A DNA stretch of 64,000 nucleotides from Stenotrophomonas maltophilia (GCA_002363385.1 DEVL01000003.1:773160-837159); one strand, 5' to 3'; positions 8,202 to 17,906 are shown, counted from the stretch's first letter. The notes: generated from the letters alone by a model not told the origin. Program-made: numbers and translations.

Positions 8202-8732
8202 GTGAACGTCCGCCGTCGCCCGTATGCCGTCCTGTTGCAGCTTGCCTTCGTGGCGACGTTGCTGATGGCGCTGGCGCCGCTGGTCAGTCGTTGGCAGCAG
8301 GCGCATGCCGAGGCGCCCGTGATGCTGATGCCGGCTGGCATGACCCACGCGATGCAGGCGCAGCCGGACGCCCACGCCGGGCACGGCATGCAGCAGCACG
8401 ACATCGCGCAGCACGACACGCAGTACCACCACGTCCAACCCCACGAAGTGCCGCACCACGACATGGCGATGGCGCCGATGCCGATGCACGCGGTGCCGAG
8501 TACCCACGACGCACCCGCACCGTCGTCACCACCGATGAGCGAGCACGCCGGGCATGGCGATGCCTGCGAGTACTGCATGATGGCCTCGCGGCTGATGCCG
8601 TGGCTGGCGGTGCTGATCCTGCTGCTGCCGGCGATGCCGGTCATCGCACCGCGCGTGCTGCGCGCGGTGGGCACGCCACGCAGCCTGCGCTGGCCCGCCC
8701 ACGCCGCACGCGGTCCCCCCGCGATTTCCTGA
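8202..8732 (+). CDS. DUF2946-family His/Met-rich protein, putative copper-linked
   Basis: A 176-residue protein with an N-terminal hydrophobic segment. A long middle part is very rich in His, Met, Gln and Pro (HAGHG, QQHDIAQHD, VQPHEVPHHDMAMAPMPMH). The DUF2946-type HAGHGDACEYC motif and a C-terminal membrane segment follow. Function is unknown; the His/Met repeats suggest binding of soft or borderline metal ions in the periplasm. The next gene, 70 bp downstream, is a TonB-dependent copper receptor, and DUF2946 genes are commonly found beside such receptors. The start is uncertain: GTG 8202 gives a basic-then-hydrophobic N-terminus but has no clear ribosome site; the frame is open back to 8040 with an ATG at 8136. 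Confidence 0.75.
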   Translation: MNVRRRPYAVLLQLAFVATLLMALAPLVSRWQQAHAEAPVMLMPAGMTHAMQAQPDAHAGHGMQQHDIAQHDTQYHHVQPHEVPHHDMAMAPMPMHAVPSTHDAPAPSSPPMSEHAGHGDACEYCMMASRLMPWLAVLILLLPAMPVIAPRVLRAVGTPRSLRWPAHAARGPPAIS

Positions 8733-8802
8733 TACCACCGCCCTTCCTGCCCGTGTCGCCGTGATGGCGGCGCGTGCCTGTGTGCTTTTCAGGAGTTCCA
8801 CC

Positions 8803-10860
8803 ATGACGGTTTCTTCCCGCAGCGCGGGCGCACTGACGCGCCTGTCTGTTTCCCTGTCGCTGGCCTTGGTCGCACTGCCGCTGCATGCCGCCAACGATGA
8901 CGCCCGCACCCTCGATACGTTGGTGGTCACTGCCACCGCACCGTCCTCGCCGCTGCACTGGGTCACCGATCCGCGTCTCCCAAGGCAGCCGGTGCCGGCC
9001 AGCGATGGCGCGGATTATCTGAAGACGGTTCCCGGCTTCTCGGCGATCCGCAACGGCGGCACCAACGGCGATCCGGTGCTGCGTGGCATGTTCGGTTCGC
9101 GCCTGAACATCATCAGCAACGAAGGCAACCTGATCGGTGCCTGCCCTTCGCGCATGGACAACCCGCTGTCCTACATCGCCCCGGAAACCTTCGATCGGCT
9201 GACCATCATCAAGGGGCCGCAAAGCGTGCGTTGGGGCGCGGGCGCCTCAGCCGGCACGGTACGCTTCGAGCGCGATACCCCGCGTTTCGATCAGCCGGGC
9301 ATGGATATCAACGCCAGCACGCTGGTGGGCTCGCGCAACCGCAACGATCAGGTGCTGGATCTCACCGCCGGCGCGTCGCCGGGGTATGTGCGCGTCAACG
9401 GCAACCGCTCCGAATCGGATGACTACAAAGACGGCAACGGTGACGTGGTGCCCTCCAAGTGGCGCAAGTGGAACAGCGATGTCGCGGTCGGCTGGACCCC
9501 CGATGCCGATACCGTGCTGGAACTGTCGGCCGGCACCGGCGATGCGATTGCGCGTTACGCCGGTCGCGGGATGGACGGTGCCTCGTTCAAGCGCACCAGC
9601 TACGCCGCGCGCTTGGAGAAGGACAACCTTCCCGGTGCATGGGACACGCTGCAGGCGAACCTGTACTACAACGACGCCGACCACGTGATGGACAACTACA
9701 CACTGCGCACGCCGAACCCGGCCAGCAGCATGCCGATGCCGATGGCATCCAATGTGGATCGCCGCACCACCGGGGGCCGTATCGCCTCGGAATGGCGCTG
9801 GCAGGACATCGCCATCGTGGCCGGCGTGGACGCGCAGGACAGCCGTCATCGCAGCCGCAATGCGATGGGGCGCAATGTGTACCGGCAGCAGCCGTGGCGC
9901 ACGGATGCGCGCTTCGAGAACCTTGGTGCGTTCACCGAGATCACCCTGGGCGAGGGCACCGCGCAGCGCTGGATCGGTGGCCTGCGCATGGACCGTGCCG
10001 AAGTAAAGGACGAGCGCACTACGGTGGGCATGATGGCGATGCCGAATCCAACCGCGGGGCAGACCCGACGCGAGGATCTGGGCAGTGGCTTCGTCCGGTT
10101 CGAGCGCGACATTGCGCCTGCCGTGACCTGGTACGCCGGTGTCGGCCACAGCGAGCGCATGCCCGACTACTGGGAACTGTTCTCGCCGACGCTCGGCCCG
10201 GCTGGCGCGGTCAACGCTTTCACCGGTGTGCAGCCGGAAAAGACCACCCAGCTCGATCTGGGCCTGCAGTACCGCACCGATCGCCTCAACGCCTGGGTCT
10301 CGGCCTATGCCGGCCGTATTCAGGACTACATCCTGTTCACCTACCGCGACGGCGGCATGATGGGCAGCACCAGCCAGGCCAGCAATGTCGATGCGCGCAT
10401 CGCCGGCGCCGAGGCGGGCGCGGAGTGGCAGCTGGCACAGCAGTGGAAACTCGGCGGCACGCTGGCCTACGCCTGGGGCGAAAACCGCGATGATGGCCGC
10501 GCGCTGCCGCAGATGCCGCCGCTGGAAGCCCGGCTCAGCGCTGCTTGGGAAGGCGAGCGCTGGACGCTGGGGGCGTTGGCGCGTGCGGTCTCCCACCAGG
10601 GACGGGTCGCGGCGGGGCAGGGCAACGTGGTCGCCCGCGATCTGGGCCCCAGCGCCGGCTTCGCCACCTTGGCCCTGAACGCCAGCTACCGGGTCAACCC
10701 GGCGCTGCTGTTCAGCGCCGGCGTCGACAACCTGTTCGACCGTGCCTACAGCGAACACCTGAACCTGGCCGGCAGCGCCGATTTCGGGTTCCCGGCCGAT
10801 CCGGTGCGGATCAACGAGCCCGGCCGCACCGCCTGGCTGAAAGTGAATTACAGCTACTGA
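8803..10860 (+). CDS. TonB-dependent copper receptor (OprC/NosA family)
   Basis: An outer-membrane receptor of 685 residues that imports its ligand using TonB energy. It has a signal peptide (cleavage near HAA), a short TonB-box-like LDTLVVTA, a plug domain with DYLKTVPGFSAIRNGGTNGDPVLRGMFGSR, and a beta-barrel ending in LKVNYSY with a terminal aromatic residue. The plug sequence (IGACPSRMDNPLSYIAPE) is characteristic of the copper-type OprC/NosA receptors, and methionine runs (SMPMPMAS, GMMAMP) appear in predicted loops. ATG 8803 has an AGGAG site 6 bp upstream, so I prefer it to 8761. It follows the metal-binding DUF2946 gene in an apparent operon. Confidence 0.9.
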   Translation: MTVSSRSAGALTRLSVSLSLALVALPLHAANDDARTLDTLVVTATAPSSPLHWVTDPRLPRQPVPASDGADYLKTVPGFSAIRNGGTNGDPVLRGMFGSRLNIISNEGNLIGACPSRMDNPLSYIAPETFDRLTIIKGPQSVRWGAGASAGTVRFERDTPRFDQPGMDINASTLVGSRNRNDQVLDLTAGASPGYVRVNGNRSESDDYKDGNGDVVPSKWRKWNSDVAVGWTPDADTVLELSAGTGDAIARYAGRGMDGASFKRTSYAARLEKDNLPGAWDTLQANLYYNDADHVMDNYTLRTPNPASSMPMPMASNVDRRTTGGRIASEWRWQDIAIVAGVDAQDSRHRSRNAMGRNVYRQQPWRTDARFENLGAFTEITLGEGTAQRWIGGLRMDRAEVKDERTTVGMMAMPNPTAGQTRREDLGSGFVRFERDIAPAVTWYAGVGHSERMPDYWELFSPTLGPAGAVNAFTGVQPEKTTQLDLGLQYRTDRLNAWVSAYAGRIQDYILFTYRDGGMMGSTSQASNVDARIAGAEAGAEWQLAQQWKLGGTLAYAWGENRDDGRALPQMPPLEARLSAAWEGERWTLGALARAVSHQGRVAAGQGNVVARDLGPSAGFATLALNASYRVNPALLFSAGVDNLFDRAYSEHLNLAGSADFGFPADPVRINEPGRTAWLKVNYSY

Positions 10861-10868
10861 GTCTGATA

Positions 10869-10898
10869 GCCGGGCGGGGCGCTCACGCCCCGCCCGGC
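10869..10898 (+). terminator. GC-rich hairpin after the copper receptor gene
   Basis: A perfect 13-bp stem (10869-10881 with 10886-10898, loop CTCA) starts 9 bp after the stop codon. There is no T tract, so termination efficiency is uncertain. Confidence 0.6.
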
Positions 10899-11108
10899 GC
10901 TTACGGCGCCTGCCCGGACAGGGCGGCGCGGCGATGGGCATTTCGACATGCGTCGATACATGGCGATACACGTGCCACGCCCCCCAGCACGAAAGGGCTT
11001 TCGCCCGTCACCGGCAGATGTGAAGGCGCCGGTAAACGCTTGGCACATATGCCTTCACCCGGGCCCTCTATACACTCGGCGGTCGAGAAACAACCGGGAT
11101 CGCATTAC

Positions 11109-12197
11109 ATGTTGGGACGCATCGCAGCGCGCTTCGCCGCTGGCATCGCCTTGGTCGCATTGGCTGGGTGTGGCAGTAAAGACGAGACCGCTCGCCGGCA
11201 GGCAGACGCCGTACCGGTCACCACCCAGGTGGTGCAGACCTCGGCATGGAGCGACACCCTGCAGGCGCTGGGCACGGCGAAGGCGCGCGAGTCGGTGACG
11301 GTCACCGCCAAGGTCAGTGAAATCATCGAGACGGTCCACTTCGAGAGTGGCCAGCAGGTCAGCGCCGGCACCCCGCTGGTGACCCTGCGCGGGCAGGCCC
11401 AGGAAGCGGCCCTGCTGCAGGCCCAGGCGACCTTCCAGGAAGCCGATCAGCTGTACAAGCGGCAGCGCGAACTCGCGGCCCAGCAGCTGGTGGCCAGCTC
11501 CACCCTGGATACGCAGCGCGCCATCCGCGATGCCGCCGAGGCGCGTGTGCGTGAAATGCAGTCGGACATCGGCGACCGCCGGGTGCGCGCACCGTTCGCC
11601 GGCGTGCTGGGCATCCGTCAGGTCAGCGCCGGTTCGCTGGTGACGCCGAGTACCGCGATCACCACGCTGGATGACATCGAACGCATGCACGTCGACTTCC
11701 AGGTGCCCGAGGCCGAGCTGGCCTCGCTGAGCAACGGCGACAAGGTCACTGCCACCAGCGTGGCCTACCCCGGCCGCAGTTTCGAAGGCGAGGTTGCCAC
11801 CATCGATACCCGTGTCGATCCCGGCACGCGCGCGGTCACCGTCCGCGCCGATTTCATCAACGCCGATCACGCGTTGCGCCCGGGCATGCTGCTGGATGTG
11901 CGCATGTTCCGTCCGGAGCGCCAGGCGCTGGTGATACCGGAAATCGCCGTGGTGCAGGTCGGTCGCGATTCCTACGTGTTCCGGGTCAAGCAGGACCAGA
12001 CCGTGGAGCGTGCCGACATCATCGCGGGTGGGCGCCGCAGTGGTGTGGTGGAAATCCGTGAAGGCCTCGCCGTCGGTGATCGCATCGTGGTGGACGGCAC
12101 CGGCAAACTGCGCCCGGGCCTGAAAGTACAGACCGAGGAGGCTGCGCCGGTCACGCCTGCACCGGCGCAGGCCGCCCAGCCGGACACCGCCGGATGA
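11109..12197 (+). CDS. RND efflux pump periplasmic adaptor lipoprotein
   Basis: A membrane fusion protein of 362 residues that links an RND pump to an outer-membrane channel. It has a lipobox (VALAGCG, Cys about 20). A barrel-sandwich half VTVTAKVSEIIETVHFESGQQVSAGTPL then precedes an alpha-helical hairpin with Gln/Ala-rich coils, and DRRVRAPFAGVLGIRQVSAGSLV is the second lipoyl half. Beta-barrel and membrane-proximal domains follow. The last codon overlaps the pump gene (ATGA). The frame is open far upstream, but ATG 11109 directly precedes the lipoprotein signal. The pair could correspond to SmeM of S. maltophilia SmeMN; that is position-based recollection, not a match I could test. Confidence 0.92.
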   Translation: MLGRIAARFAAGIALVALAGCGSKDETARRQADAVPVTTQVVQTSAWSDTLQALGTAKARESVTVTAKVSEIIETVHFESGQQVSAGTPLVTLRGQAQEAALLQAQATFQEADQLYKRQRELAAQQLVASSTLDTQRAIRDAAEARVREMQSDIGDRRVRAPFAGVLGIRQVSAGSLVTPSTAITTLDDIERMHVDFQVPEAELASLSNGDKVTATSVAYPGRSFEGEVATIDTRVDPGTRAVTVRADFINADHALRPGMLLDVRMFRPERQALVIPEIAVVQVGRDSYVFRVKQDQTVERADIIAGGRRSGVVEIREGLAVGDRIVVDGTGKLRPGLKVQTEEAAPVTPAPAQAAQPDTAG

Positions 12198-15100
12198 AAC
12201 TCTCCGACATTTCCATCCAGCGGCCGGTCTTGGCCGTGGTGATGAGCCTGCTGCTGGTCGTGCTGGGTTTCATGTCGTTCACCCGCTTGACCCTGCGCGA
12301 GCTGCCCGCCATCGATCCGCCGATCGTGTCGGTCTCGGTGGATTACACCGGCGCTTCGGCGGCAGTCATCGAGAGCCGCATCACCCAGGTGCTGGAAGAT
12401 GCCCTGGCCGGCATCGAAGGCATCGATACCATCAACGCGCGCAGCTCCAACGGGCGCTCGCAGGTCAGCATCGAGTTCACTTCCAACCGCGATATCGAAG
12501 CGGCCGCCAACGACGTGCGCGATGCGGTGAGCCGTGTTGCCGACCGCATGCCTGAAGAGGCGCGGCCGCCGGAAATCGCCAAGGTCGAGAGCGACGCCGA
12601 TCCCATCATCTGGCTCAACATGAGCTCGACCTCGATGGACACGCTGGAGCTGAGCGACTACGCCGACCGCTACATCGTCGACCGCTTCTCCAGCCTGGAT
12701 GGCGTGGCCCAGGTGCGCATCGGTGGCCGTCAGCGCTACGCCATGCGGATCTGGCTGGATCGCGACCAGCTCGCCGCGCGCGGGCTGACCGTGGGCGATG
12801 TGGAAAGCGCGCTGCGCAACGAGAACGTTGAACTGCCGGCCGGCCGGATCGAATCGGCCGACCGCGATTTCACCCTGCGCGTGGAGCGCAACTACGTCAA
12901 ACCGGAAGACTTCGCCGGCATTCCGCTCGGCAAGGGCGCAGACGGGTACGTGGTGCGCATGGGCGATGTGGCCAAGATCGAACTGGCCTCGTCCGAACGC
13001 CGGGCCTACTACCGCAGCAACGGTGAGCCGAACATCGGCCTGGGCATCGTCAAGACCTCCACCGCCAATGCGCTGGATGTTGCGCGCGAAGCACGGGCCG
13101 AGGCCGATCGGATCAGCAGCACGCTGCCGGAAGGCACGCGCATCTTCGTGGCCTTCGACAACACCACCTTCATCGAGGCCGCGGTCGATCGCGTCTACGC
13201 CACGCTGCTCGAGGCGATGCTGCTGGTGCTGGCGGTGATCTGGCTGTTCCTGGGCAGCTTCCGTGCCGCCTTGATTCCGGCGGTGACGGTGCCGGTCTGT
13301 CTGATCGCCGCGTTCATCGCGCTGTATGCGTTTGGCTTCTCGATCAACCTGCTGACCCTGCTCGCGCTGGTGCTGTGTATCGGGTTGGTGGTGGATGACG
13401 CCATCGTGGTGGTGGAAAACGTGCAGCGCCGCATCGATCTGGGCGAGCCACCGCTGGTCGCCTCCAAGCGCGGCACCACCCAGGTGGCGTTCGCGGTGAT
13501 CGCCACCACCGCCGTGCTGGTCGCGGTGTTCCTGCCGGTCGGCTTCCTGGAAGGCAATACCGGGCGCCTGTTCCGCGAGCTGGCCGTGGCGCTGGCCGCG
13601 GCCGTGGCGCTGTCGGCGTTCGTGTCGCTCACCCTGACCCCGATGATGGCCTCCAAGCTGCTCAAGCCGCATACCGGCCAGGCACCGAAGGGCCTGCACG
13701 GGTTGATCAACCGCAACCTGGATCGCCTCTCGGGCGCGTACGGCCGCTTCCTGGAAGCGCATGTGACCCGCACCTGGATCTACATCGTGGTGATGATCCT
13801 CTCGCTGCTGGCCAGCGCGCTGCTGCTCAAGGTGCTGCCCTCCGAACTGGCCCCGGCCGAAGACCGTGGCTCGTTCCAGATCATGATCGATGGCCCGGAA
13901 GGTGCCGGCTTCGACTACACCGTCGGCCAGGTCCAGCAGGTCGAGAAGATCGTCTCCGGGTTCGTCGGCGAGAATGAGCCGATCGTGCGCGCCAACCCGC
14001 GCGTGCCCGGTGGTTTCGGTGCCAGCGAAGAAATGCATACCGGCCGCATCAGCGTGTTCCTGCAGCCGTGGCGGCAACGCGATGTCTCCACCCCGGATGT
14101 AGCGGCCGAGCTGCAGACTCACCTCAATGATCTGCGCGGCGTGCGCGTGCGCACCCAGGTCGGTGGCGGCCTGGTGCGCAGCCAGGGCCAGCCGTTCCAG
14201 ATCGTGCTGGGTGGCCCGGAGTACGCGGAAATCGCACAGTGGCGTGACCGCATGCTGCTGCGCATGGCCGACAACCCCGGCCTGGTCGGCGCGGACTCGG
14301 ACTACAAGGAAACCCGCCCGCAGATGCGCGTGAACATCGACCGCCAGCGTGCGGCCGATCTGGGCGTGTCGGTCACCGCGATCGGCAGCGCGCTGGAGAC
14401 CATGATGGGCTCGCGCCGCGTCACCACCTTCGTCGACAACGGCGAGGAGTACGACGTGCTGGTCCAGGCCGGTCGCGAAGGACGCGCCTCGCCGGCCGAT
14501 CTGGCCGCGATCCGCGTGCGTGCCAGTGGCGGCGAACTGGTCCCGCTGTCCAACCTGGTCACGCTCAGCGAAGTGGCCGAAGCCGGCAGCCTCAACCGCT
14601 TCAACCGGCTGCGCTCGATCACCATCAGCGCCGGCCTGGCGCCGGGCTACCCGTTGGGCGAGGCCATCGCCTGGGCCCAGCAGGTGGCCAGCGAGGAGCT
14701 GCCGCAGCACGCGCAGATCAGCTGGAAGGGCGAATCGCGCGAGTACCAGAATGCCGGCAGCGCCGTGCTGCTGACCTTCGCGATGGCCCTGCTGGTGGTG
14801 TTCCTCGTGTTGGCCGCGCAGTTCGAGAGCTTCATCCATCCGCTGGTGATCATGTTGACTGTGCCGCTGGGCGTGCTTGGCGCGTTGCTGGGGCTGTATG
14901 TCAGTGGTGGCACGATCAACCTGTTCAGTCAGATCGGCATCGTGATGCTGGTGGGCCTGGCAGCCAAGAACGGCATCCTGATCGTGGAATTCGCCAATCA
15001 GCTGCGCGATGAAGGTCGCAACGTGCACCAGGCCATCGTCGAATCGGCGATGGTGCGCCTGCGCCCGATCCTGATGACCTCCATCGCCACCGTGGTCGGT

Positions 15101-15319
15101 GCGATCCCGCTGGTGGTGGCCGGTGGCCCGGGTTCGGCCAGCCGCGGCACGATCGGTGTGGTGGTGATCTTCGGCGTGACCGTGTCCACCTTCCTGTCGC
15201 TGTTCGTGGTGCCGGCGTTCTACTCGCTGCTGGCCCCGTACACCCGCTCGCCGGAAGCGGTGGCACGCGAACTGGCCCGCCAGGAAGCGGAAACCCCCTC
15301 GGTGGGTGGTCATGCCTGA
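12194..15319 (+). CDS. RND multidrug efflux transporter (HAE-1 family)
   Basis: A 1041-residue inner-membrane proton/drug antiporter. It has the RND layout: TM1, a large periplasmic loop, TM2-6, TM7, a second periplasmic loop and TM8-12. Seen directly are the N-terminal MKLSDISIQRPVLAVV, the TM4 proton-relay GLVVDDAIVVVENVQR with tandem aspartates, the TM6 segment FLPVGFLEGNTGRLFRE, and TM10-12 with GIVMLVGLAAKNGILIVEFAN. The start overlaps the adaptor stop, so production is coupled. No outer-membrane factor gene is present, so it must recruit a TolC/OprM-like channel encoded elsewhere. It resembles MexK/MdtB-type two-gene systems. Confidence 0.94.
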   Translation: MKLSDISIQRPVLAVVMSLLLVVLGFMSFTRLTLRELPAIDPPIVSVSVDYTGASAAVIESRITQVLEDALAGIEGIDTINARSSNGRSQVSIEFTSNRDIEAAANDVRDAVSRVADRMPEEARPPEIAKVESDADPIIWLNMSSTSMDTLELSDYADRYIVDRFSSLDGVAQVRIGGRQRYAMRIWLDRDQLAARGLTVGDVESALRNENVELPAGRIESADRDFTLRVERNYVKPEDFAGIPLGKGADGYVVRMGDVAKIELASSERRAYYRSNGEPNIGLGIVKTSTANALDVAREARAEADRISSTLPEGTRIFVAFDNTTFIEAAVDRVYATLLEAMLLVLAVIWLFLGSFRAALIPAVTVPVCLIAAFIALYAFGFSINLLTLLALVLCIGLVVDDAIVVVENVQRRIDLGEPPLVASKRGTTQVAFAVIATTAVLVAVFLPVGFLEGNTGRLFRELAVALAAAVALSAFVSLTLTPMMASKLLKPHTGQAPKGLHGLINRNLDRLSGAYGRFLEAHVTRTWIYIVVMILSLLASALLLKVLPSELAPAEDRGSFQIMIDGPEGAGFDYTVGQVQQVEKIVSGFVGENEPIVRANPRVPGGFGASEEMHTGRISVFLQPWRQRDVSTPDVAAELQTHLNDLRGVRVRTQVGGGLVRSQGQPFQIVLGGPEYAEIAQWRDRMLLRMADNPGLVGADSDYKETRPQMRVNIDRQRAADLGVSVTAIGSALETMMGSRRVTTFVDNGEEYDVLVQAGREGRASPADLAAIRVRASGGELVPLSNLVTLSEVAEAGSLNRFNRLRSITISAGLAPGYPLGEAIAWAQQVASEELPQHAQISWKGESREYQNAGSAVLLTFAMALLVVFLVLAAQFESFIHPLVIMLTVPLGVLGALLGLYVSGGTINLFSQIGIVMLVGLAAKNGILIVEFANQLRDEGRNVHQAIVESAMVRLRPILMTSIATVVGAIPLVVAGGPGSASRGTIGVVVIFGVTVSTFLSLFVVPAFYSLLAPYTRSPEAVARELARQEAETPSVGGHA

Positions 15320-15322
15320 CCC

Positions 15323-15350
15323 GAATGGGCGGCAATGCCGCCCATTCATT
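15323..15350 (+). terminator. Hairpin after the RND operon
   Basis: A perfect 11-bp stem, GAATGGGCGGC (15323-15333) with 15337-15347, and an AAT loop, starting 3 bp after the stop. The T tract is weak. Confidence 0.7.
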
Positions 15351-15448
15351 GAAATTGCCACTACGCAGCCCGGCCCGGATCGTGGAGAATCGACCGGGTC
15401 CCAGCCGACGGGGACGTTCTTTTTGTTTCCGCCGACTGGAGAGAGCGC

Positions 15449-16966
15449 GTGGAAGAAGTAGTCAGTTTCATCAACGGGATCATCTGGAGCAAAGCCCTGA
15501 TCTTCCTGTGTCTTGCCGCAGGCCTGTACTTCAGTGCCCGGACCCGTTTCATGCAGATCCGTGGCTTCGTGGAAATGTGCCGGCTAACGGTGCAGGGTGA
15601 GAAATCCGACGCGGGTGTGTCCTCCTTCCAGGCGCTGGCCATGTCCATGGCCGGCCGCATGGGTATCGGCAACATCGCCGGTGTCGCCACCGCGATCGCC
15701 TTTGGCGGCCCCGGTGCGATCTTCTGGATGTGGGTAATGGGCTTCCTCGGTGCGTCCACCTCCTACGTGGAGTGCACCCTGGCGCAGATCTACAAGACCA
15801 AGGATGCCGAAGGCCGCTACCGCGGTGGCCCGGCGTACTACATCGAAAAAGCGATGGGCCTGAAGTGGTACGCACTGGCCTTCGCGGTGGCGACCATCAT
15901 CGCGGCCGGCTTCCTGATGCCGGGCGTGCAGGCCAATGCCATCGCCGACAGCATCATCAACGCCTGCCGCGGCGGTGCCCTGTGCGGGCCGCTGGATGGC
16001 CAGTTCATGGGCCTGGAATCAGTGCAGGCGCTCAAGCTGGGCATCGGCATCGTGGTCGCACTGCTGCTGGCCGTGGTGATCTTCGGCGGCGTCAAGCGCA
16101 TCGCCAACTTCGCCGAGGTGGTGGTGCCGTTCATGGCCGCCGCCTTCATCCTGATGGCCATCACCATCATGGTCATCAACTATGATCGCGTGCCGGACAT
16201 GTTCCGTACCGTGTTCAGCAGTGCCTTCGGTGCGCATGCCGCATTCGGCGCGATGATGGGCCTGGCGGTGGAGTGGGGCGTCAAGCGCGGCATCTACGCC
16301 AACGAGGCCGGCCAGGGTACCGGCCCGCACGCGGCTGCCGCGTCGGAAGTGTCGCACCCGGCCAAGCAGGGGTACGTGCAGGCCTTCGCGATCTACTTCG
16401 ACACCATGATGGTGTGCACGGCCACCGCGTTCCTGATCCTGGCCGCAGGTACCTACAACGTGTACTCGCCGGTCCCCGGCGGCGCGCCGGTGTTCGCCGG
16501 CCTGGCCGGTGTCGCTGAAGGTGCGGGCTACGCACAGGCCGCGGTGGAAACCGTGATTCCCGGCTTCGGGTCGGCCTTCGTGGCGATCGCGATCTTCTTC
16601 TTCGCCTTCACCACGATCATGGCCTATTACTACATGGCCGAGACCAACCTGACCTACGTCAACAACAACGCCAAGCGTCCGCTGACCGTGCTGCTGCTGC
16701 GCCTGGGCATCATCGGCATGGTGATCTTCGGTGCATTCCACAATGCCGGCATGGCCTGGGCACTGGGCGACATCGGCGTGGGCCTGATGGCGTGGTTGAA
16801 CATCATCGCGATCCTGATCGTGCAGAAGCCGGCGATGCTGGCGCTGCGCGACTATGAGCGTCAAAAGAAGCTCGGCCTGGATCCGACCTTCGACCCCGAT
16901 GCCCTGGGCATCAAGAACGCCGATTTCTGGCGTCAACGCAAGCTGGAGCTGTCCCGTAGTGAATGA
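15449..16966 (+). CDS. Sodium:alanine/glycine symporter (AGCS family)
   Basis: An inner-membrane Na+-coupled amino-acid carrier of 505 residues with about ten hydrophobic helices. Family motifs include FSARTRFMQIRGF, the GRMGIGNIAGVATAIAFGGPGAIFWMW region (residues about 68-94), TLAQIYKTKDAEGRYRGGPAYYI, and GIYANEAGQGTGPHAAA. It starts at GTG 15449 after a GGAGAGAGC site. The C-terminal tail overlaps the start of the downstream RNA methylase, so the genes are translationally linked although functionally unrelated. Substrate preference (alanine, glycine or glutamine) cannot be told from sequence. Confidence 0.93.
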   Translation: MEEVVSFINGIIWSKALIFLCLAAGLYFSARTRFMQIRGFVEMCRLTVQGEKSDAGVSSFQALAMSMAGRMGIGNIAGVATAIAFGGPGAIFWMWVMGFLGASTSYVECTLAQIYKTKDAEGRYRGGPAYYIEKAMGLKWYALAFAVATIIAAGFLMPGVQANAIADSIINACRGGALCGPLDGQFMGLESVQALKLGIGIVVALLLAVVIFGGVKRIANFAEVVVPFMAAAFILMAITIMVINYDRVPDMFRTVFSSAFGAHAAFGAMMGLAVEWGVKRGIYANEAGQGTGPHAAAASEVSHPAKQGYVQAFAIYFDTMMVCTATAFLILAAGTYNVYSPVPGGAPVFAGLAGVAEGAGYAQAAVETVIPGFGSAFVAIAIFFFAFTTIMAYYYMAETNLTYVNNNAKRPLTVLLLRLGIIGMVIFGAFHNAGMAWALGDIGVGLMAWLNIIAILIVQKPAMLALRDYERQKKLGLDPTFDPDALGIKNADFWRQRKLELSRSE

Positions 16967-17798
16967 TCCCTGGAAGAATGCGCGCCGTCCGTCCGCACGG
17001 TCGCCGCGCGCCACGCCGCTGCCGCCCCGCGAAGGTGGCACCCCGCCGCCGCCCGGCCGCGGCAACGACGAGCTGCGGCTGTACGGCTGGAATGCCGTCC
17101 AGGCGCTGTTCGAGCATCGCCCGCAGGCGCTGCGCAAGCTGTACCTGACCGAAGCGCTGATCCCGCGCATGCAGCCGGTGCTTAAGTGGTGCGTGGCCAA
17201 CCGCGTCGGCTATCGCGTGGTGGAAGACGGCGATCTCAACAAGCTCGCCGCGACCACGCATCACGAGGGCCTGGTGGCCGATGTGCTGCGCGCGCCGATG
17301 CTGGATCTGGAGGAATGGCTCGCCACGCTGCCGGCCGACAAGCCGGTGCTGGCGCTGTGGCTGGATGGCGTGGGCAACCCGCACAACTTCGGCGCGATCC
17401 TGCGCTCGGCCGCGCACTTCGGCGTGGCCGGGCTGCTGCTTCCGCCGGGGTCGACGCTGGCGTTGTCCGGCGCGGCCGCGCGCGTGGCCGAGGGCGGCGC
17501 TGAAGCGGTGCCGCTGGTGCGCCTGCCAGAGCTGCCTGAGGCCATGGCCCAGCTGCGTGCAGCCGGGCTGAGCCTGGCCGCAACGCTGGTGGACGGTGGC
17601 GAAGATCTGTTCGCCAGCGCGCTGCCGGCGCGCCTGGTCTATGTGATGGGCGCCGAAGGTGAAGGCATGGATCGCGCATTGGCGCAGGACTGCGATCACC
17701 AGGTATCGATTCCGGGTACCGGTGCAGTGGAAAGCCTCAACGTCGCCTCGGCGACGGCAGTACTGCTGGCGCAGTGGTTCGGACGCAGTCGCGCTTGA
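16959..17798 (+). CDS. TrmH/SpoU-family RNA methyltransferase
   Basis: A 279-residue SAM-dependent 2'-O-ribose methyltransferase with a deep trefoil knot. A Pro/Arg-rich N-terminal extension of about 35 residues precedes the RNA-binding substrate domain (LYGWNAVQALFEHRPQ). The three SpoU motifs are clear: motif 1 NPHNFGAILRSAAHFG, motif 2 VYVMGAEGEGM, motif 3 IPGTGAVESLNVASATAV. GTG 16959 overlaps the symporter stop codon region. The target RNA position is unknown. RlmB acts on 23S G2251, but this protein's extension and motifs do not settle whether it is RlmB or a tRNA/rRNA paralogue. Confidence 0.9.
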   Translation: MNDPWKNARRPSARSPRATPLPPREGGTPPPPGRGNDELRLYGWNAVQALFEHRPQALRKLYLTEALIPRMQPVLKWCVANRVGYRVVEDGDLNKLAATTHHEGLVADVLRAPMLDLEEWLATLPADKPVLALWLDGVGNPHNFGAILRSAAHFGVAGLLLPPGSTLALSGAAARVAEGGAEAVPLVRLPELPEAMAQLRAAGLSLAATLVDGGEDLFASALPARLVYVMGAEGEGMDRALAQDCDHQVSIPGTGAVESLNVASATAVLLAQWFGRSRA

Positions 17799-17906
17799 CC
17801 AGTGCCCGCATGTTTCGGGGAAGCGCGTCGTCATTCGCGCCACCCACGGTGTGATCGGTTTCACCGAACTCGTCGTGACTACATCCGATTCGGATTAATC
17901 GCATAG

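Noticed and set aside
11972..15361. A 1129-codon open frame antisense to the RND pump gene.
   Set aside because: It mirrors the real gene in high-GC DNA. Its translation is His/Gln/Arg/Gly-rich low-complexity sequence with no family motifs, while the opposite strand encodes a textbook RND transporter.
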